Positions 7,457 to 17,919 of a DNA stretch of 17,919 nucleotides are shown here, in pieces. The DNA is from JBDTZF01 sp040005265 (GTDB taxonomy: Bacteria; Verrucomicrobiota; Verrucomicrobiia; Chthoniobacterales; UBA10450). Both the position numbers and the translations under genes were made by a program. The notes below the pieces were generated by a model. It saw only the letters and a list, made by a program, of their open reading frames with translations, was not told the DNA's origin and ran no database searches. The stretch covers positions 1-17,919 of the forward strand of contig JBDTZF010000052.1 in NCBI GenBank assembly GCA_040005265.1, in the 5' to 3' direction. Numbering within the stretch: the stretch's first letter is position 1; every line of letters begins with the position of its first letter.

Positions 7457-8950
7457 ATGCGCGCAATCAGAATTCCAGCCCCCTGGATAAGCACTAGTTT
7501 CCCGGCTGTATTCGGGCAATGGTCCCGGTCGTGGTTGGATTGGCGCGGGCAAAAGGCGCCGTCGACACGGCAAATTCGCTTGTTCAACCGGGCAACTGTC
7601 ATCGGCGCCGCCGCGATTCTGGTTCTGTTCGCGAGTACAAGAATTGGACCGCAACCCAGAGTCCTCAGTGTGATCTCCCCCGACGAATTTGTTCGAGCCA
7701 TGGCTGAGCATCGAACGTCTCTCATCGATCTCTATCTCCGTGAGCATCTGAATCCGAACGCGCGCGCGGCACACGATCAGCCGCTTTTGGTGTCGGCGGC
7801 GTTGCTACAGGATTGGGATACTTTTGGCCGGTTGCTTCAAGCGGGAGCTTCCCCCGATCTGGCCGATGAAAATGGCATGACGCCGCTAATGGCGGCGGCG
7901 ATGCATGGCAGGATCGACATCCTGCGGGAGTTGGTCGGCGAAGTAACGAGCGTTGATGTTCCCGACCGGCATGGTCGCTCGGCTCTTCATCACGCCATCA
8001 TGGCTCGAAATACCGAGACTGTTGAATTTCTTTTGCCCTTTGTTTCAGACCTGGCCGGGCAGGGCAGCACGCTGCTCGCCGCGGCGCTCGACAGCGGCGA
8101 CATGAAAATTGCGGACACACTGTTGGACCGCTTGCCGCCGCTGCAAATATGGTCGCCAAGTGCGAGGCGCGTCTTGGAATCTTCGGTTGCCGCGGACGAT
8201 AAGGATCGGGTTCGGGTGCTGTTAGGCAAGCACGCCGTCGCCCCTACGCCCGAGGGAAGCAATGTGCCGCTTTTGGCTTACGCCATTTCGCGGCAGGATG
8301 AGCATCTGTTCAACATGCTATTAGCTTGCGGCGCTGATCCGAACACCGTTTTGCCCGAGCGTTGCGACGCCGGTTTTCTGGAGGCGCTAAAATCAAAAAA
8401 TCTCCGGAACTATATAGAAGGCGACAAGGACGTCTCGGTGCTCATGCTCGCAGCTGCTCTCGGCCAGACCGACTATGTGCAGGGACTGATTGACGCGGGA
8501 GCGGACCGGAAGAAAGCAACCGCTCGTTACAAAATGCTTCCGCTATACTTGGCGGCTCAAGGCGGCCATTGGCGTGCTTCGCAAATTCTGCTCGGGAGCG
8601 GCCCGTCGCCCGAGCAACTGCGGATCGAGATTTCTCTCGCCTCGCAAAAGCTTGCCCTCATTAAGGACGGTGTTCCGGTTTTTAACACGACTTGCTCGAC
8701 CGGACGCGGCGGCCGATACGCGACCCGCGCCGGCGATTACGTTATTACCGATAAGGACCGCTACCATGTATCCACGATCTATAAGGTCGAGATGCCATAT
8801 TTCATGCGGCTCAGCTGCCTCGATTTCGGAATGCACGAGGGCTTTGTGCCGAACTATCCCGCGTCGCACGGCTGCATTCGTTTGCCCGGCGACGTCGCCC
8901 GCAGATTCTTCTCTGAGCTTCCGATCGGAACGCTCGTCAGCGTCAAATAA
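7457..8950 (+). CDS. Membrane-anchored ankyrin-repeat protein with C-terminal YkuD L,D-transpeptidase domain
   Basis: A 497-residue protein with an unusual domain order. A basic N-terminal region (1-45) precedes one hydrophobic helix (about 46-62, 'ATVIGAAAILVLFAS'), so the rest should lie in the periplasm. Residues ~105-385 contain degenerate ankyrin-like repeats, e.g. 'DENGMTPLMAAAMHGRIDIL', 'DRHGRSALHHAIMARNTETV', 'VLMLAAALGQTDYVQGLIDA' and 'LPLYLAAQGGHWRASQILL'. Residues 388-497 are a YkuD catalytic domain, ending with the 'SHGCIRLP' motif: catalytic C473, with H460 and H471. YkuD enzymes form 3-3 cross-links in peptidoglycan or attach proteins to it. The ankyrin part may recognise a protein partner; that is inference. 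The ATG lacks a Shine-Dalgarno sequence. Confidence 0.9.
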   Translation: MRAIRIPAPWISTSFPAVFGQWSRSWLDWRGQKAPSTRQIRLFNRATVIGAAAILVLFASTRIGPQPRVLSVISPDEFVRAMAEHRTSLIDLYLREHLNPNARAAHDQPLLVSAALLQDWDTFGRLLQAGASPDLADENGMTPLMAAAMHGRIDILRELVGEVTSVDVPDRHGRSALHHAIMARNTETVEFLLPFVSDLAGQGSTLLAAALDSGDMKIADTLLDRLPPLQIWSPSARRVLESSVAADDKDRVRVLLGKHAVAPTPEGSNVPLLAYAISRQDEHLFNMLLACGADPNTVLPERCDAGFLEALKSKNLRNYIEGDKDVSVLMLAAALGQTDYVQGLIDAGADRKKATARYKMLPLYLAAQGGHWRASQILLGSGPSPEQLRIEISLASQKLALIKDGVPVFNTTCSTGRGGRYATRAGDYVITDKDRYHVSTIYKVEMPYFMRLSCLDFGMHEGFVPNYPASHGCIRLPGDVARRFFSELPIGTLVSVK

Positions 8951-9095
8951 TACTGAATACTGCGTGCTAGCGGTCGTCGTATTGACGAGATGCGAATTTT
9001 TTCAAACGACACCTTCCGTCGATGTGCGCGGCGCACTTTTCAGTGCCTTCGTTGACACGATTGGCAACAGCCTTAGCGTTTTTGTTCCAAACAAA

Positions 9096-10304
9096 ATGAT
9101 TACTTCTGCAGCAGGGAAAGGGAACGGAAAAGAGTTCGTCTCACATGCGCCAGGCTATTGGCCTCAGATTGCGCCGGAGCTTTGGAATGATTGGAAATGG
9201 CAGCTTAAAAACCGGGTCACGACGCTGGCCCAGCTGGACCAATATATCGATCTTAGTGACGAAGAACGAAGCGGCGTTTTGCTTTCCGGAGACAAACTCG
9301 CTCTCGCAGTCACCCCGCATTTTTTTAATTTGATTCCGAGCGAGAAAAACCCGGACGACCCGATCCGGTGTCAGGTGATTCCGCGAATCGAAGAAACCTG
9401 GACATCGCCTTATGACATGGCCGATCCGTGTGGCGAAGATTCACACATGCCGGTGCCGGGATTGGTGCATCGCTACCCGGACCGTGTTCTGTTCCTGGTC
9501 ACGGATCGCTGCGCCAGTTATTGCCGATATTGTACGCGCGCCCGTGTGGTCAGCGGTGTGGGCGAACAGGAATTGCATACTGATTTTGAGGAAGCCTATC
9601 GTTATCTTGAGCAACACACCGAAGTGCGCGACGTGCTCTTGAGTGGCGGCGATGCGCTGTTATTCAGCGACGATAAGCTCGAGAAAATCCTGAGCCGTTT
9701 GCGCGCGATTAAACACATCGAGTTCGTGCGAATTGGAACGCGTGTTCCGATTTTCCTTCCGCAACGCATCACGCCCGAGCTTTGCGCGATGCTTGCAAAA
9801 TACCACCCGCTTTGGATGAGCGTGCACGTCAATCATCCGCGGGAGCTCACCATTGAAGTAAAGGAAGGACTGGAGCGGCTGGCGAACGCCGGTATTCCGT
9901 TAGGCAATCAGAGCGTTTTGCTCAAAGGTGTGAATGACGATCTCGAGACAATGAAGACACTCATTCATAAACTGCTCATGTGCCGCGTCCGTCCTTACTA
10001 TCTATACCAGTGCGATCTGATCAATGGTTCAACGCATTTGCGCACTTCCGTCGCGAAAGGAATTGAGATCATCGAAGGCCTGCGCGGCCACACCACCGGT
10101 TACGCCATTCCGCAATACGTGATCGATGCCCCCGGCGGCGGCGGCAAGGTTCCAATCAATCCCGGGTACATCCTCTATCACGACAACGAAAAGATCGTGA
10201 TTCGCAATTACGAAGGAAAAATTTTCGAGTACCCGGAAACCGGAAACGAAAACGTCCAGTTCGCACCTCAGCGTGAATATCACGACGAGTATTTGTATTC
10301 CTAG
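9096..10304 (+). CDS. kamA: L-lysine 2,3-aminomutase (radical SAM, PLP)
   Basis: A 402-residue enzyme that converts L-lysine to L-beta-lysine, in lysine fermentation or as the first step to N-epsilon-acetyl-beta-lysine, an osmolyte. The radical SAM cluster is 'TDRCASYCRYCTR' (C139, C143, C146), with 'DVLLSGGDALL' and 'RIGTRVPIFLPQRITPEL' as in the family. D307 ('YQCDLING'), D344 and K351 ('IDAPGGGGK') align with Asp293, Asp330 and PLP-binding Lys337 of the clostridial enzyme, with identical spacing. The two aspartates bind the substrate amino group, arguing for lysine rather than glutamate, and length and C-terminal tail separate it from EpmB. The reading frame stays open upstream into the preceding gene, but conservation begins only at about the ATG at 9096. 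No ablB acetyltransferase is adjacent. Confidence 0.9.
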   Translation: MITSAAGKGNGKEFVSHAPGYWPQIAPELWNDWKWQLKNRVTTLAQLDQYIDLSDEERSGVLLSGDKLALAVTPHFFNLIPSEKNPDDPIRCQVIPRIEETWTSPYDMADPCGEDSHMPVPGLVHRYPDRVLFLVTDRCASYCRYCTRARVVSGVGEQELHTDFEEAYRYLEQHTEVRDVLLSGGDALLFSDDKLEKILSRLRAIKHIEFVRIGTRVPIFLPQRITPELCAMLAKYHPLWMSVHVNHPRELTIEVKEGLERLANAGIPLGNQSVLLKGVNDDLETMKTLIHKLLMCRVRPYYLYQCDLINGSTHLRTSVAKGIEIIEGLRGHTTGYAIPQYVIDAPGGGGKVPINPGYILYHDNEKIVIRNYEGKIFEYPETGNENVQFAPQREYHDEYLYS

Positions 10305-10351
10305 ACAGGAATCAGGCGGACTACAGAAATCAGCCGTGTGAATCCTGGCTA
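10302..10351. terminator. Inverted repeat between convergent stops, possible bidirectional terminator
   Basis: Arms 10302-10319 and 10334-10351 match at 14 of 18 positions as reverse complements, with a 14-base loop. Each arm starts at a stop codon: the kamA TAG (10302-10304) and the amidohydrolase TAG (10349-10351 on the minus strand). There is no clear T-run on either side, so intrinsic termination is only possible, not shown. Confidence 0.4.
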
Positions 10352-12097
10352 GTTTCTGGTCGCTTCAAAGACGACTTCGCTGCCGATAATCGTCATGACG
10401 CAGTTCGTTTTCAGAATTTCCGGTTCGGGAATCTTCATGATGTCTTGCGACAGGACCGTGAGATCGGCGAGTTTGCCCCCTTCGATTGAGCCTTTCTCGT
10501 TTTCTTCAAAGGCGGCGTAGGCAGGCCAGATGGTGAACATTTTAAGCGCTTGCTCGCGCGAGACGGCTTGCTCCGGATGCCAGCCGTCCGCCGATTCGCC
10601 TTTAATGCTTTTGCGCGCAACGGCCGCGTAGAACTCAATCATCGGTTCGCCTCGCTCGACCGGCGCGTCGGATCCGCCGCAAATGATTGCGCCCGATTTC
10701 AAAAAACTCTGCCACGCATACGCTCCGGCGAGGCGATCCATTCCAAGCCGGCTCGGCGCAAAGAATAGATCGCCGATCGCGTGTGACGGTTGCATCGACG
10801 GGATCACGCCGAGTTTCGCAAAACGTGGAATGTCGGCAGGATCGACAATCTGCGCGTGTTCAACCCGCCAGCGAACATCGCGCGCATCTGTCGGACGGAG
10901 CTCTGCGGACCCGGGCTCGCGGGAACTCGCCCCTCCAATCGCTTTGCGTTTGCCCGGCGGCACGGCTTTGAATGCCTGCTCGTAAAGATCGAGAATTAAT
11001 CGATTCGCGCGGTCGCCGATCGCATGCGTCTCGACCTGGACGCCTTGCCGCAGCGCTTCCTCAAACATTGGCGTCAGGTCTTCGGGTTTTTCTGTCAGGT
11101 ATCCAGATGTATCAGGAGCGTCGTCGTATGGCTTCAGCAACGCTGCGCCCCGCGATCCGAGCGCGCCGTCGAACACCACCTTGATCGTGCGCTGCGTAAA
11201 CCGATGCCCGTATTGGTTGGTTGTCGGTCCTTCTTTCAAAAGCTGTCGCGCCGCTTCGCCAGGGCCGTAAACGGCGTTGATAAATCGAATCTTTGCTTTG
11301 CCGCCGGCAAACGCCTTCTTAATAAGATCGACATCCTCCTTGTGACTGCCGGCGTTTTGGATTTCGCACCAGCCCAGCCCGATCTCCCGCTCGATTCCCC
11401 GCAATAACGCCTGCTCGCGCTCGTCTCGAGTAGGCTGCGGAATATTCTTCGCCACCAAGTCCTGCGCATTATCCAACAACATCCCGGTAGGCTCGCTGGT
11501 CTGTTTATCTTTCAAGATTTCGCCGCCGAATGGATTCGGTGTGCTTTTGTCAATCTTCGCCATTCTCAGTGCGGCACTGTTGGCGATCGCGGCATGGCCA
11601 TCCGCCCGGGTGAGGAAAACAGGATTATCCGGCGCGATTTTGTCGAGGTCCTGACGGGTGGGGAACTGCGGCGGCTTCCAGAATGTTTCGATCCAACCGC
11701 GACCATTGATCCACTTACCGGGAGATGTTTGCCCGGCGCGTGCCTTCACTTTGGCCAGGAAATCATCGAGCGTGCTTGTTCCTTCGAGATTCAGACCGAC
11801 CTCGCGCTCGCCGATCCCGAATATATGGCAATGCGAATCGGTGAGGCCGGGCACAACTGTGTGCCCCTGCAGATCAACCGTTCTTTTCGCGTGAAATTTC
11901 CCGGCTTCTTCGTTTGAGCCGACGAAAACGATTCGGTCGCCTTTCAGCGCAACCGCTTCGGCCTTCGGCGTCTTTTCGTTCACCGTATAAATATTTCCGT
12001 GAGCAAGAACAAGATCGACATCTTCGCCACACGCGATCGTGCTTGCGAAAACGAGCAGGAAAAAAATCAGCCGCGCGGCGCCTGGTGCTGTTGTCAC
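10349..12097 (-). CDS. Exported YtcJ-type metal-dependent amidohydrolase (Amidohydro_3)
   Basis: A 582-residue hydrolase of the amidohydrolase superfamily, related to YtcJ and N-substituted formamide deformylases, which cleave C-N bonds in an unknown substrate. The N terminus is a signal peptide (about 8-23, 'ARLIFFLLVFASTIAC'), with C23 in a possible but imperfect lipobox, so the enzyme is periplasmic or a lipoprotein. Likely metal-site residues: H89 and H91 ('DSHCHIFG'), H358 ('ETHAIGDRA'), H414 ('VEHAQ') and D477 ('GSDAPV'). The C-terminal 'GSIEGGKLADLTVL' is the usual beta-sandwich closing motif. Residues ~388-405 carry an insertion of atypical composition. The start codon is GTG with no Shine-Dalgarno. 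It is convergent with kamA and divergent from the act operon; no substrate can be named from context. Confidence 0.9.
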   Translation of the reverse strand: MTTAPGAARLIFFLLVFASTIACGEDVDLVLAHGNIYTVNEKTPKAEAVALKGDRIVFVGSNEEAGKFHAKRTVDLQGHTVVPGLTDSHCHIFGIGEREVGLNLEGTSTLDDFLAKVKARAGQTSPGKWINGRGWIETFWKPPQFPTRQDLDKIAPDNPVFLTRADGHAAIANSAALRMAKIDKSTPNPFGGEILKDKQTSEPTGMLLDNAQDLVAKNIPQPTRDEREQALLRGIEREIGLGWCEIQNAGSHKEDVDLIKKAFAGGKAKIRFINAVYGPGEAARQLLKEGPTTNQYGHRFTQRTIKVVFDGALGSRGAALLKPYDDAPDTSGYLTEKPEDLTPMFEEALRQGVQVETHAIGDRANRLILDLYEQAFKAVPPGKRKAIGGASSREPGSAELRPTDARDVRWRVEHAQIVDPADIPRFAKLGVIPSMQPSHAIGDLFFAPSRLGMDRLAGAYAWQSFLKSGAIICGGSDAPVERGEPMIEFYAAVARKSIKGESADGWHPEQAVSREQALKMFTIWPAYAAFEENEKGSIEGGKLADLTVLSQDIMKIPEPEILKTNCVMTIIGSEVVFEATRN

Positions 12098-12450
12098 AGA
12101 TTGAGGATTTTTTAGAAGTCGCTGTAGGGGAAGCTGACAGCTTCCCCGGTTCGGTTCAATATCCGTGTTCAGGGCTTGACGGGCTGGCGAAGTTTTGACG
12201 TTATCGATTTTGCCAATTGATCACTTTCCTGTATCGGAAAGAATGTTGGCCTATTTTTTTGGATCGACATGACACCGAACGGCAAATTTTATTTTGCTCT
12301 CCCTGAGGACTTTCATAGAATCTTGACTTCCCCTCAGGCGAGCAACCAATCTCTAATCTTGTACCGTCTGAATCAGGCACATCCTAATCACAACCCCGAT
12401 TCGTTCTTAAGTGGACGGCTGTCGCACGATCGCGGTCGCGTATCCTGATT
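12098..12450. other. Divergent intergenic region upstream of the act operon
   Basis: The 353-base gap separates the GTG of the amidohydrolase gene from the ATG of actA and must hold both promoters. It contains a perfect 10-base-arm palindrome at 12127-12147, a seven-base inverted repeat (CCTGAGG at 12302-12308, CCTCAGG at 12332-12338), and a TTGACT at 12323-12328 inside that repeat. I could not find a well-spaced -10 hexamer for it, so no promoter is called. No open frame of convincing composition, tRNA or riboswitch fold was seen. Confidence 0.6.
12127..12147. repeat. Perfect hairpin palindrome, GGGGAAGCTG-A-CAGCTTCCCC
   Basis: Two ten-base arms (12127-12136, 12138-12147) are exact reverse complements around a single base; with a realistic loop an eight- or nine-pair stem remains. 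It sits about 30 bases upstream of the amidohydrolase start, within its likely leader. The flank GCTGTA before it resembles short dispersed palindromes in Verrucomicrobiota genomes. It has no T-run and is placed in front of a gene, so a REP-type element or operator is likelier than a terminator. Confidence 0.6.
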
Positions 12451-13172
12451 ATGGCGAATTTTTTCCCGCGCTGGACCAATTGGCTGCCGCTCAAAATGGC
12501 GATCTGCGCCGTTTTGATTGTCTGCGCCCTGACGGGGGCCACGTGGTATTACGGGACGCCGAAGTACACCCGGGTAGGATATCAGCCGATCCAGCCGGTG
12601 CCGTTCCCGCACGATATTCACGTCTCGCAGCTGGGGATGGATTGCCGGTATTGCCACAGCTTTGTTGAAGTGGCGGCGCATTCAAATCTGCCGACGACGC
12701 AGACCTGCATGAATTGCCATACCCAGGTGCAGAAGGACAATCCGAAGCTCGAGCCGGTGCGGGCGAGCTGGAAGAGCGGCAAGCCGATCGAATGGGTGCA
12801 GATTCATCGCACACCCGATTACGTTTTTTACAATCATTCCGCGCATGTGAATCGCGGGATCAGTTGTTTTAGTTGTCACGGCCAGGTTAATCACATGCCG
12901 GTCGTCTATCACGCTAAGCCGCATAGCATGGCCTGGTGTCTCGAATGCCATCGGCATCCCGAAAATTTCCTGCGCCCCGACGACCAGATTTTCAATCTCG
13001 ATTGGAAACCGGATGATGTGAAACCGGCGGATTTCGTGGCCAAGTACGGAACACCGGGCGGCGTGAGCGAAGATTGGACCAAAAAGAAAAAGCTCACCCA
13101 AAACGAGATCGGCCAGACTTTGAAGGAGAAATGGAACATTAACCCGCCGACGAATTGCCAGGGCTGCCACCG

Positions 13173-13176
<4 letters not shown>
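12451..13176 (+). CDS. actA: ActA, pentaheme cytochrome c subunit of alternative complex III
   Basis: A 241-residue periplasmic multiheme cytochrome held by one N-terminal helix (about 14-33, 'LKMAICAVLIVCALTGATWY'). Five CXXCH heme sites are present: C65-H69 (CRYCH), C86-H90 (CMNCH), C139-H143 (CFSCH), C163-H167 (CLECH) and C236-H240 (CQGCH). Five hemes and the 'PFPHDIHV' stretch fit ActA of alternative complex III, which oxidises quinol and replaces the cytochrome bc1 complex in many Bacteroidota, Verrucomicrobiota and others. ActA carries electrons from the ActB iron-sulphur clusters towards the monoheme subunit or the oxidase. Its TGA overlaps the actB ATG. No Shine-Dalgarno is seen before the ATG at 12451. 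Confidence 0.94.
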
Positions 13177-16478
<3,302 letters not shown>

Positions 16479-16488
16479 TCGATCTGAA

Positions 16489-17919
16489 ATGGACGCGACA
16501 CCCACAGCACCAGGCGTGATCAGAGGCGAAGCCGAGGTTTCCGCCAAGCTCGCGCACGTTCCGCTGGTCTTGAACCGGCGCAACTTCAGCTGGATTACCG
16601 AACGCATTTCGGGCGTGGTGGAACAACCGGCGCCGCGCTGGTGGTGGGTCACGTTCACAATCACCGCTTCCATCGCGATGGTCGGTCTCTTCTCGCTCGG
16701 CTATCAGATTTCCACCGGAGTCGGCACCTGGGGATTGAATCATCCGGTCGGCTGGGCCTGGGACATTACCAACTTCGTTTTTTGGATCGGTATCGGGCAC
16801 GCCGGCACGCTGATCTCGGCTATTTTGTTTTTGCTCCGCCAGAAATGGCGCACGTCGATCAATCGCTCCGCCGAAGCAATGACCCTGTTCGCGGTGATGT
16901 GCGCCGCGATTTTTCCCGGCGTGCACGTAGGCCGGGTCTGGATGGCTTGGTTTCTTGCGCCTGTCCCTAACAACTACGCCATTTGGCCAAACTTCCGCAG
17001 CCCACTCATGTGGGACGTCTTCGCAGTCTCGACTTATTTCACCGTCTCCGTCCTGTTCTGGTATACTGGGTTGATTCCCGATCTGGCGACTCTGCGCGAT
17101 CGCGCGACGACCAAGATCAAGAAATTCCTGTTCGGCGTGTTTGCCTGCGGCTGGCGCGGCTCGAACCGCAACTGGCGCCACTACGAAATGGCCTACCTGT
17201 TGTTGGCCGGTCTTTCGACGCCGCTGGTTCTCTCCGTGCACAGCGTCGTATCGTTCGACTTCGCCACGTCGATTCTCCCCACGTGGCACACCACTATTTT
17301 CCCGCCCTACTTTGTGGCCGGCGCGATCTTCGGCGGCTTCGCCATGGTGCTGACGCTGCTCATTCCGGCTCGCGCCATTTTCAAACTTCACGACATCATC
17401 ACGCCGCAGCACATCGACAAGATGGCCAAGATCATTTTGTTGACCGGCTCTTTCGTCGCCTACGCCTACGCCATGGAATTTTTCATCGCCTGGTATAGCG
17501 GCAATCAATATGAGCGGTTCGCGTTTTGGAACCGCATCTTCGGCCCGTACTGGTGGTACTGGTGGGTAGGCATGCTTTTCTGCAATATGCTTTCACCCCA
17601 GCTTTTCTGGTTCCAGTGGTGCCGGCGCAACATCTTCGTTGTCTACTTTGTCTGCATGTGCGTGAACGCGGGAATGTGGTTCGAGCGCTTCATCATCATC
17701 GTCGGCGGACTGCATCGCGACTTTCTCCCGTCGTCCTGGGGACTGTTTATTCCGACTTGGGTGGATATCTGGACCTTTATCGGCACGCTCGGCATTTTCA
17801 CTTCGCTCTTCCTTATTTTCATCCGCTTCCTGCCCATGATCGCGATGTCGGAAGTGAAAATCGTATTGCCGGAAGCTGACGCGCATTACACCGGGCCGAA
17901 TGGTCAACATCCCGTCGCC
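16489..17919 (+). CDS. actC: ActC, NrfD/PsrC-like quinol-binding membrane subunit of alternative complex III, 3' end cut
   Basis: The frame is open from ATG 16489 to the window end (477 codons); ActC is usually about 450-500 residues, so little is missing. After a polar N terminus (about 1-45, 'LVLNRRNFSWITERISG') come about ten hydrophobic helices, as in the NrfD/PsrC family: 'WWVTFTITASIAMVGLFSLG', 'FVFWIGIGHAGTLISAILFL', 'AMTLFAVMCAAIFPGVHVGR', 'MWDVFAVSTYFTVSVLFWYT', and later 'YWWYWWVGMLFCNMLSPQLF'. ActC binds quinol and contacts ActB; part of the membrane domain may move protons. It follows actB by ten bases, so it is in the same transcript, and actD, actE and actF would be expected just beyond the window. 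No Shine-Dalgarno lies immediately upstream. Confidence 0.93.
   Translation, partial: MDATPTAPGVIRGEAEVSAKLAHVPLVLNRRNFSWITERISGVVEQPAPRWWWVTFTITASIAMVGLFSLGYQISTGVGTWGLNHPVGWAWDITNFVFWIGIGHAGTLISAILFLLRQKWRTSINRSAEAMTLFAVMCAAIFPGVHVGRVWMAWFLAPVPNNYAIWPNFRSPLMWDVFAVSTYFTVSVLFWYTGLIPDLATLRDRATTKIKKFLFGVFACGWRGSNRNWRHYEMAYLLLAGLSTPLVLSVHSVVSFDFATSILPTWHTTIFPPYFVAGAIFGGFAMVLTLLIPARAIFKLHDIITPQHIDKMAKIILLTGSFVAYAYAMEFFIAWYSGNQYERFAFWNRIFGPYWWYWWVGMLFCNMLSPQLFWFQWCRRNIFVVYFVCMCVNAGMWFERFIIIVGGLHRDFLPSSWGLFIPTWVDIWTFIGTLGIFTSLFLIFIRFLPMIAMSEVKIVLPEADAHYTGPNGQHPVA

Noticed and set aside
9052..9079. TTGACA upstream of kamA as a promoter
   Set aside because: The -35 match is good, but the best -10 candidate at proper spacing (TAGCGT) matches only half of the consensus.
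8490..9095. Upstream extension of the kamA reading frame (604 residues in total)
   Set aside because: The extra ~200 residues are rich in Arg, Ser and Pro, match no domain and overlap the YkuD coding region in another frame; family similarity begins close to the ATG at 9096.
13155..13172. Upstream TTG start for actB
   Set aside because: It would add six residues inside the actA coding end; the ATG at 13173 gives the usual ATGA overlap and the expected family N terminus.

Overview
The window looks like chromosomal DNA from a moderately GC-rich Gram-negative bacterium, most likely a soil-type Verrucomicrobiota (Spartobacteria/Chthoniobacter/Udaeobacter-like). The reasons are a quinol-oxidising alternative complex III operon (act), a fused MurNAc/GlcNAc-kinase and MurNAc-6-P etherase, an intergenic GTCATCC...GAAGCGA...GGATC-type palindrome, frequent GTG/TTG starts and very little use of Shine-Dalgarno sequences. 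The assignment is an inference; Acidobacteriota or Planctomycetota are not excluded. No tRNA, rRNA, CRISPR array, transposase or phage gene was seen.

Layout. (1) 1-1158, minus: 5' part of the NAD-dependent DNA ligase gene ligA, cut by the window edge. (2) 1206-1313: intergenic REP/MITE-like inverted repeat. (3) 1367-3160, plus: a BadF-type sugar kinase fused to MurQ, for peptidoglycan amino-sugar recycling. (4) 3261-5808, plus: a compact run of five membrane-protein genes: a 49-residue lmo0937-like peptide, two tandem paralogous two-helix proteins, a DUF2157 polytopic protein and a GDYXXLXY protein whose start overlaps the DUF2157 stop. (5) 5822-7291, minus: an HtrA/Do-family periplasmic protease with two PDZ domains. 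(6) 7457-8950, plus: a membrane-anchored protein with ankyrin-like repeats ending in a YkuD L,D-transpeptidase domain. (7) 9096-10304, plus: a lysine 2,3-aminomutase (radical SAM). (8) 10349-12097, minus: an exported YtcJ-type amidohydrolase. (9) 12098-12450: a 353-base divergent intergenic region with a strong hairpin. (10) 12451-17919, plus: the first three genes of the alternative complex III operon, actA (pentaheme cytochrome), actB (Fe-S/molybdopterin-like subunit with an extended Tat signal) and actC (NrfD-like, cut by the window end).

How they fit together. Much of the window concerns the cell envelope: wall recycling (MurK-MurQ), a wall cross-linking enzyme (the L,D-transpeptidase fusion), periplasmic quality control (HtrA) and small membrane proteins of the kind often linked to stress. 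The act genes form a separate respiratory unit that oxidises menaquinol/ubiquinol and passes electrons to a cytochrome c or terminal oxidase. ligA, kamA and the amidohydrolase are independent neighbours. The most unusual items are the ankyrin/L,D-transpeptidase architecture, the kinase-etherase fusion, the small membrane-protein cluster, and a possible in-frame 54-base insertion in the amidohydrolase gene. I see nothing that I can defend as a wholly new defence or mobile system.
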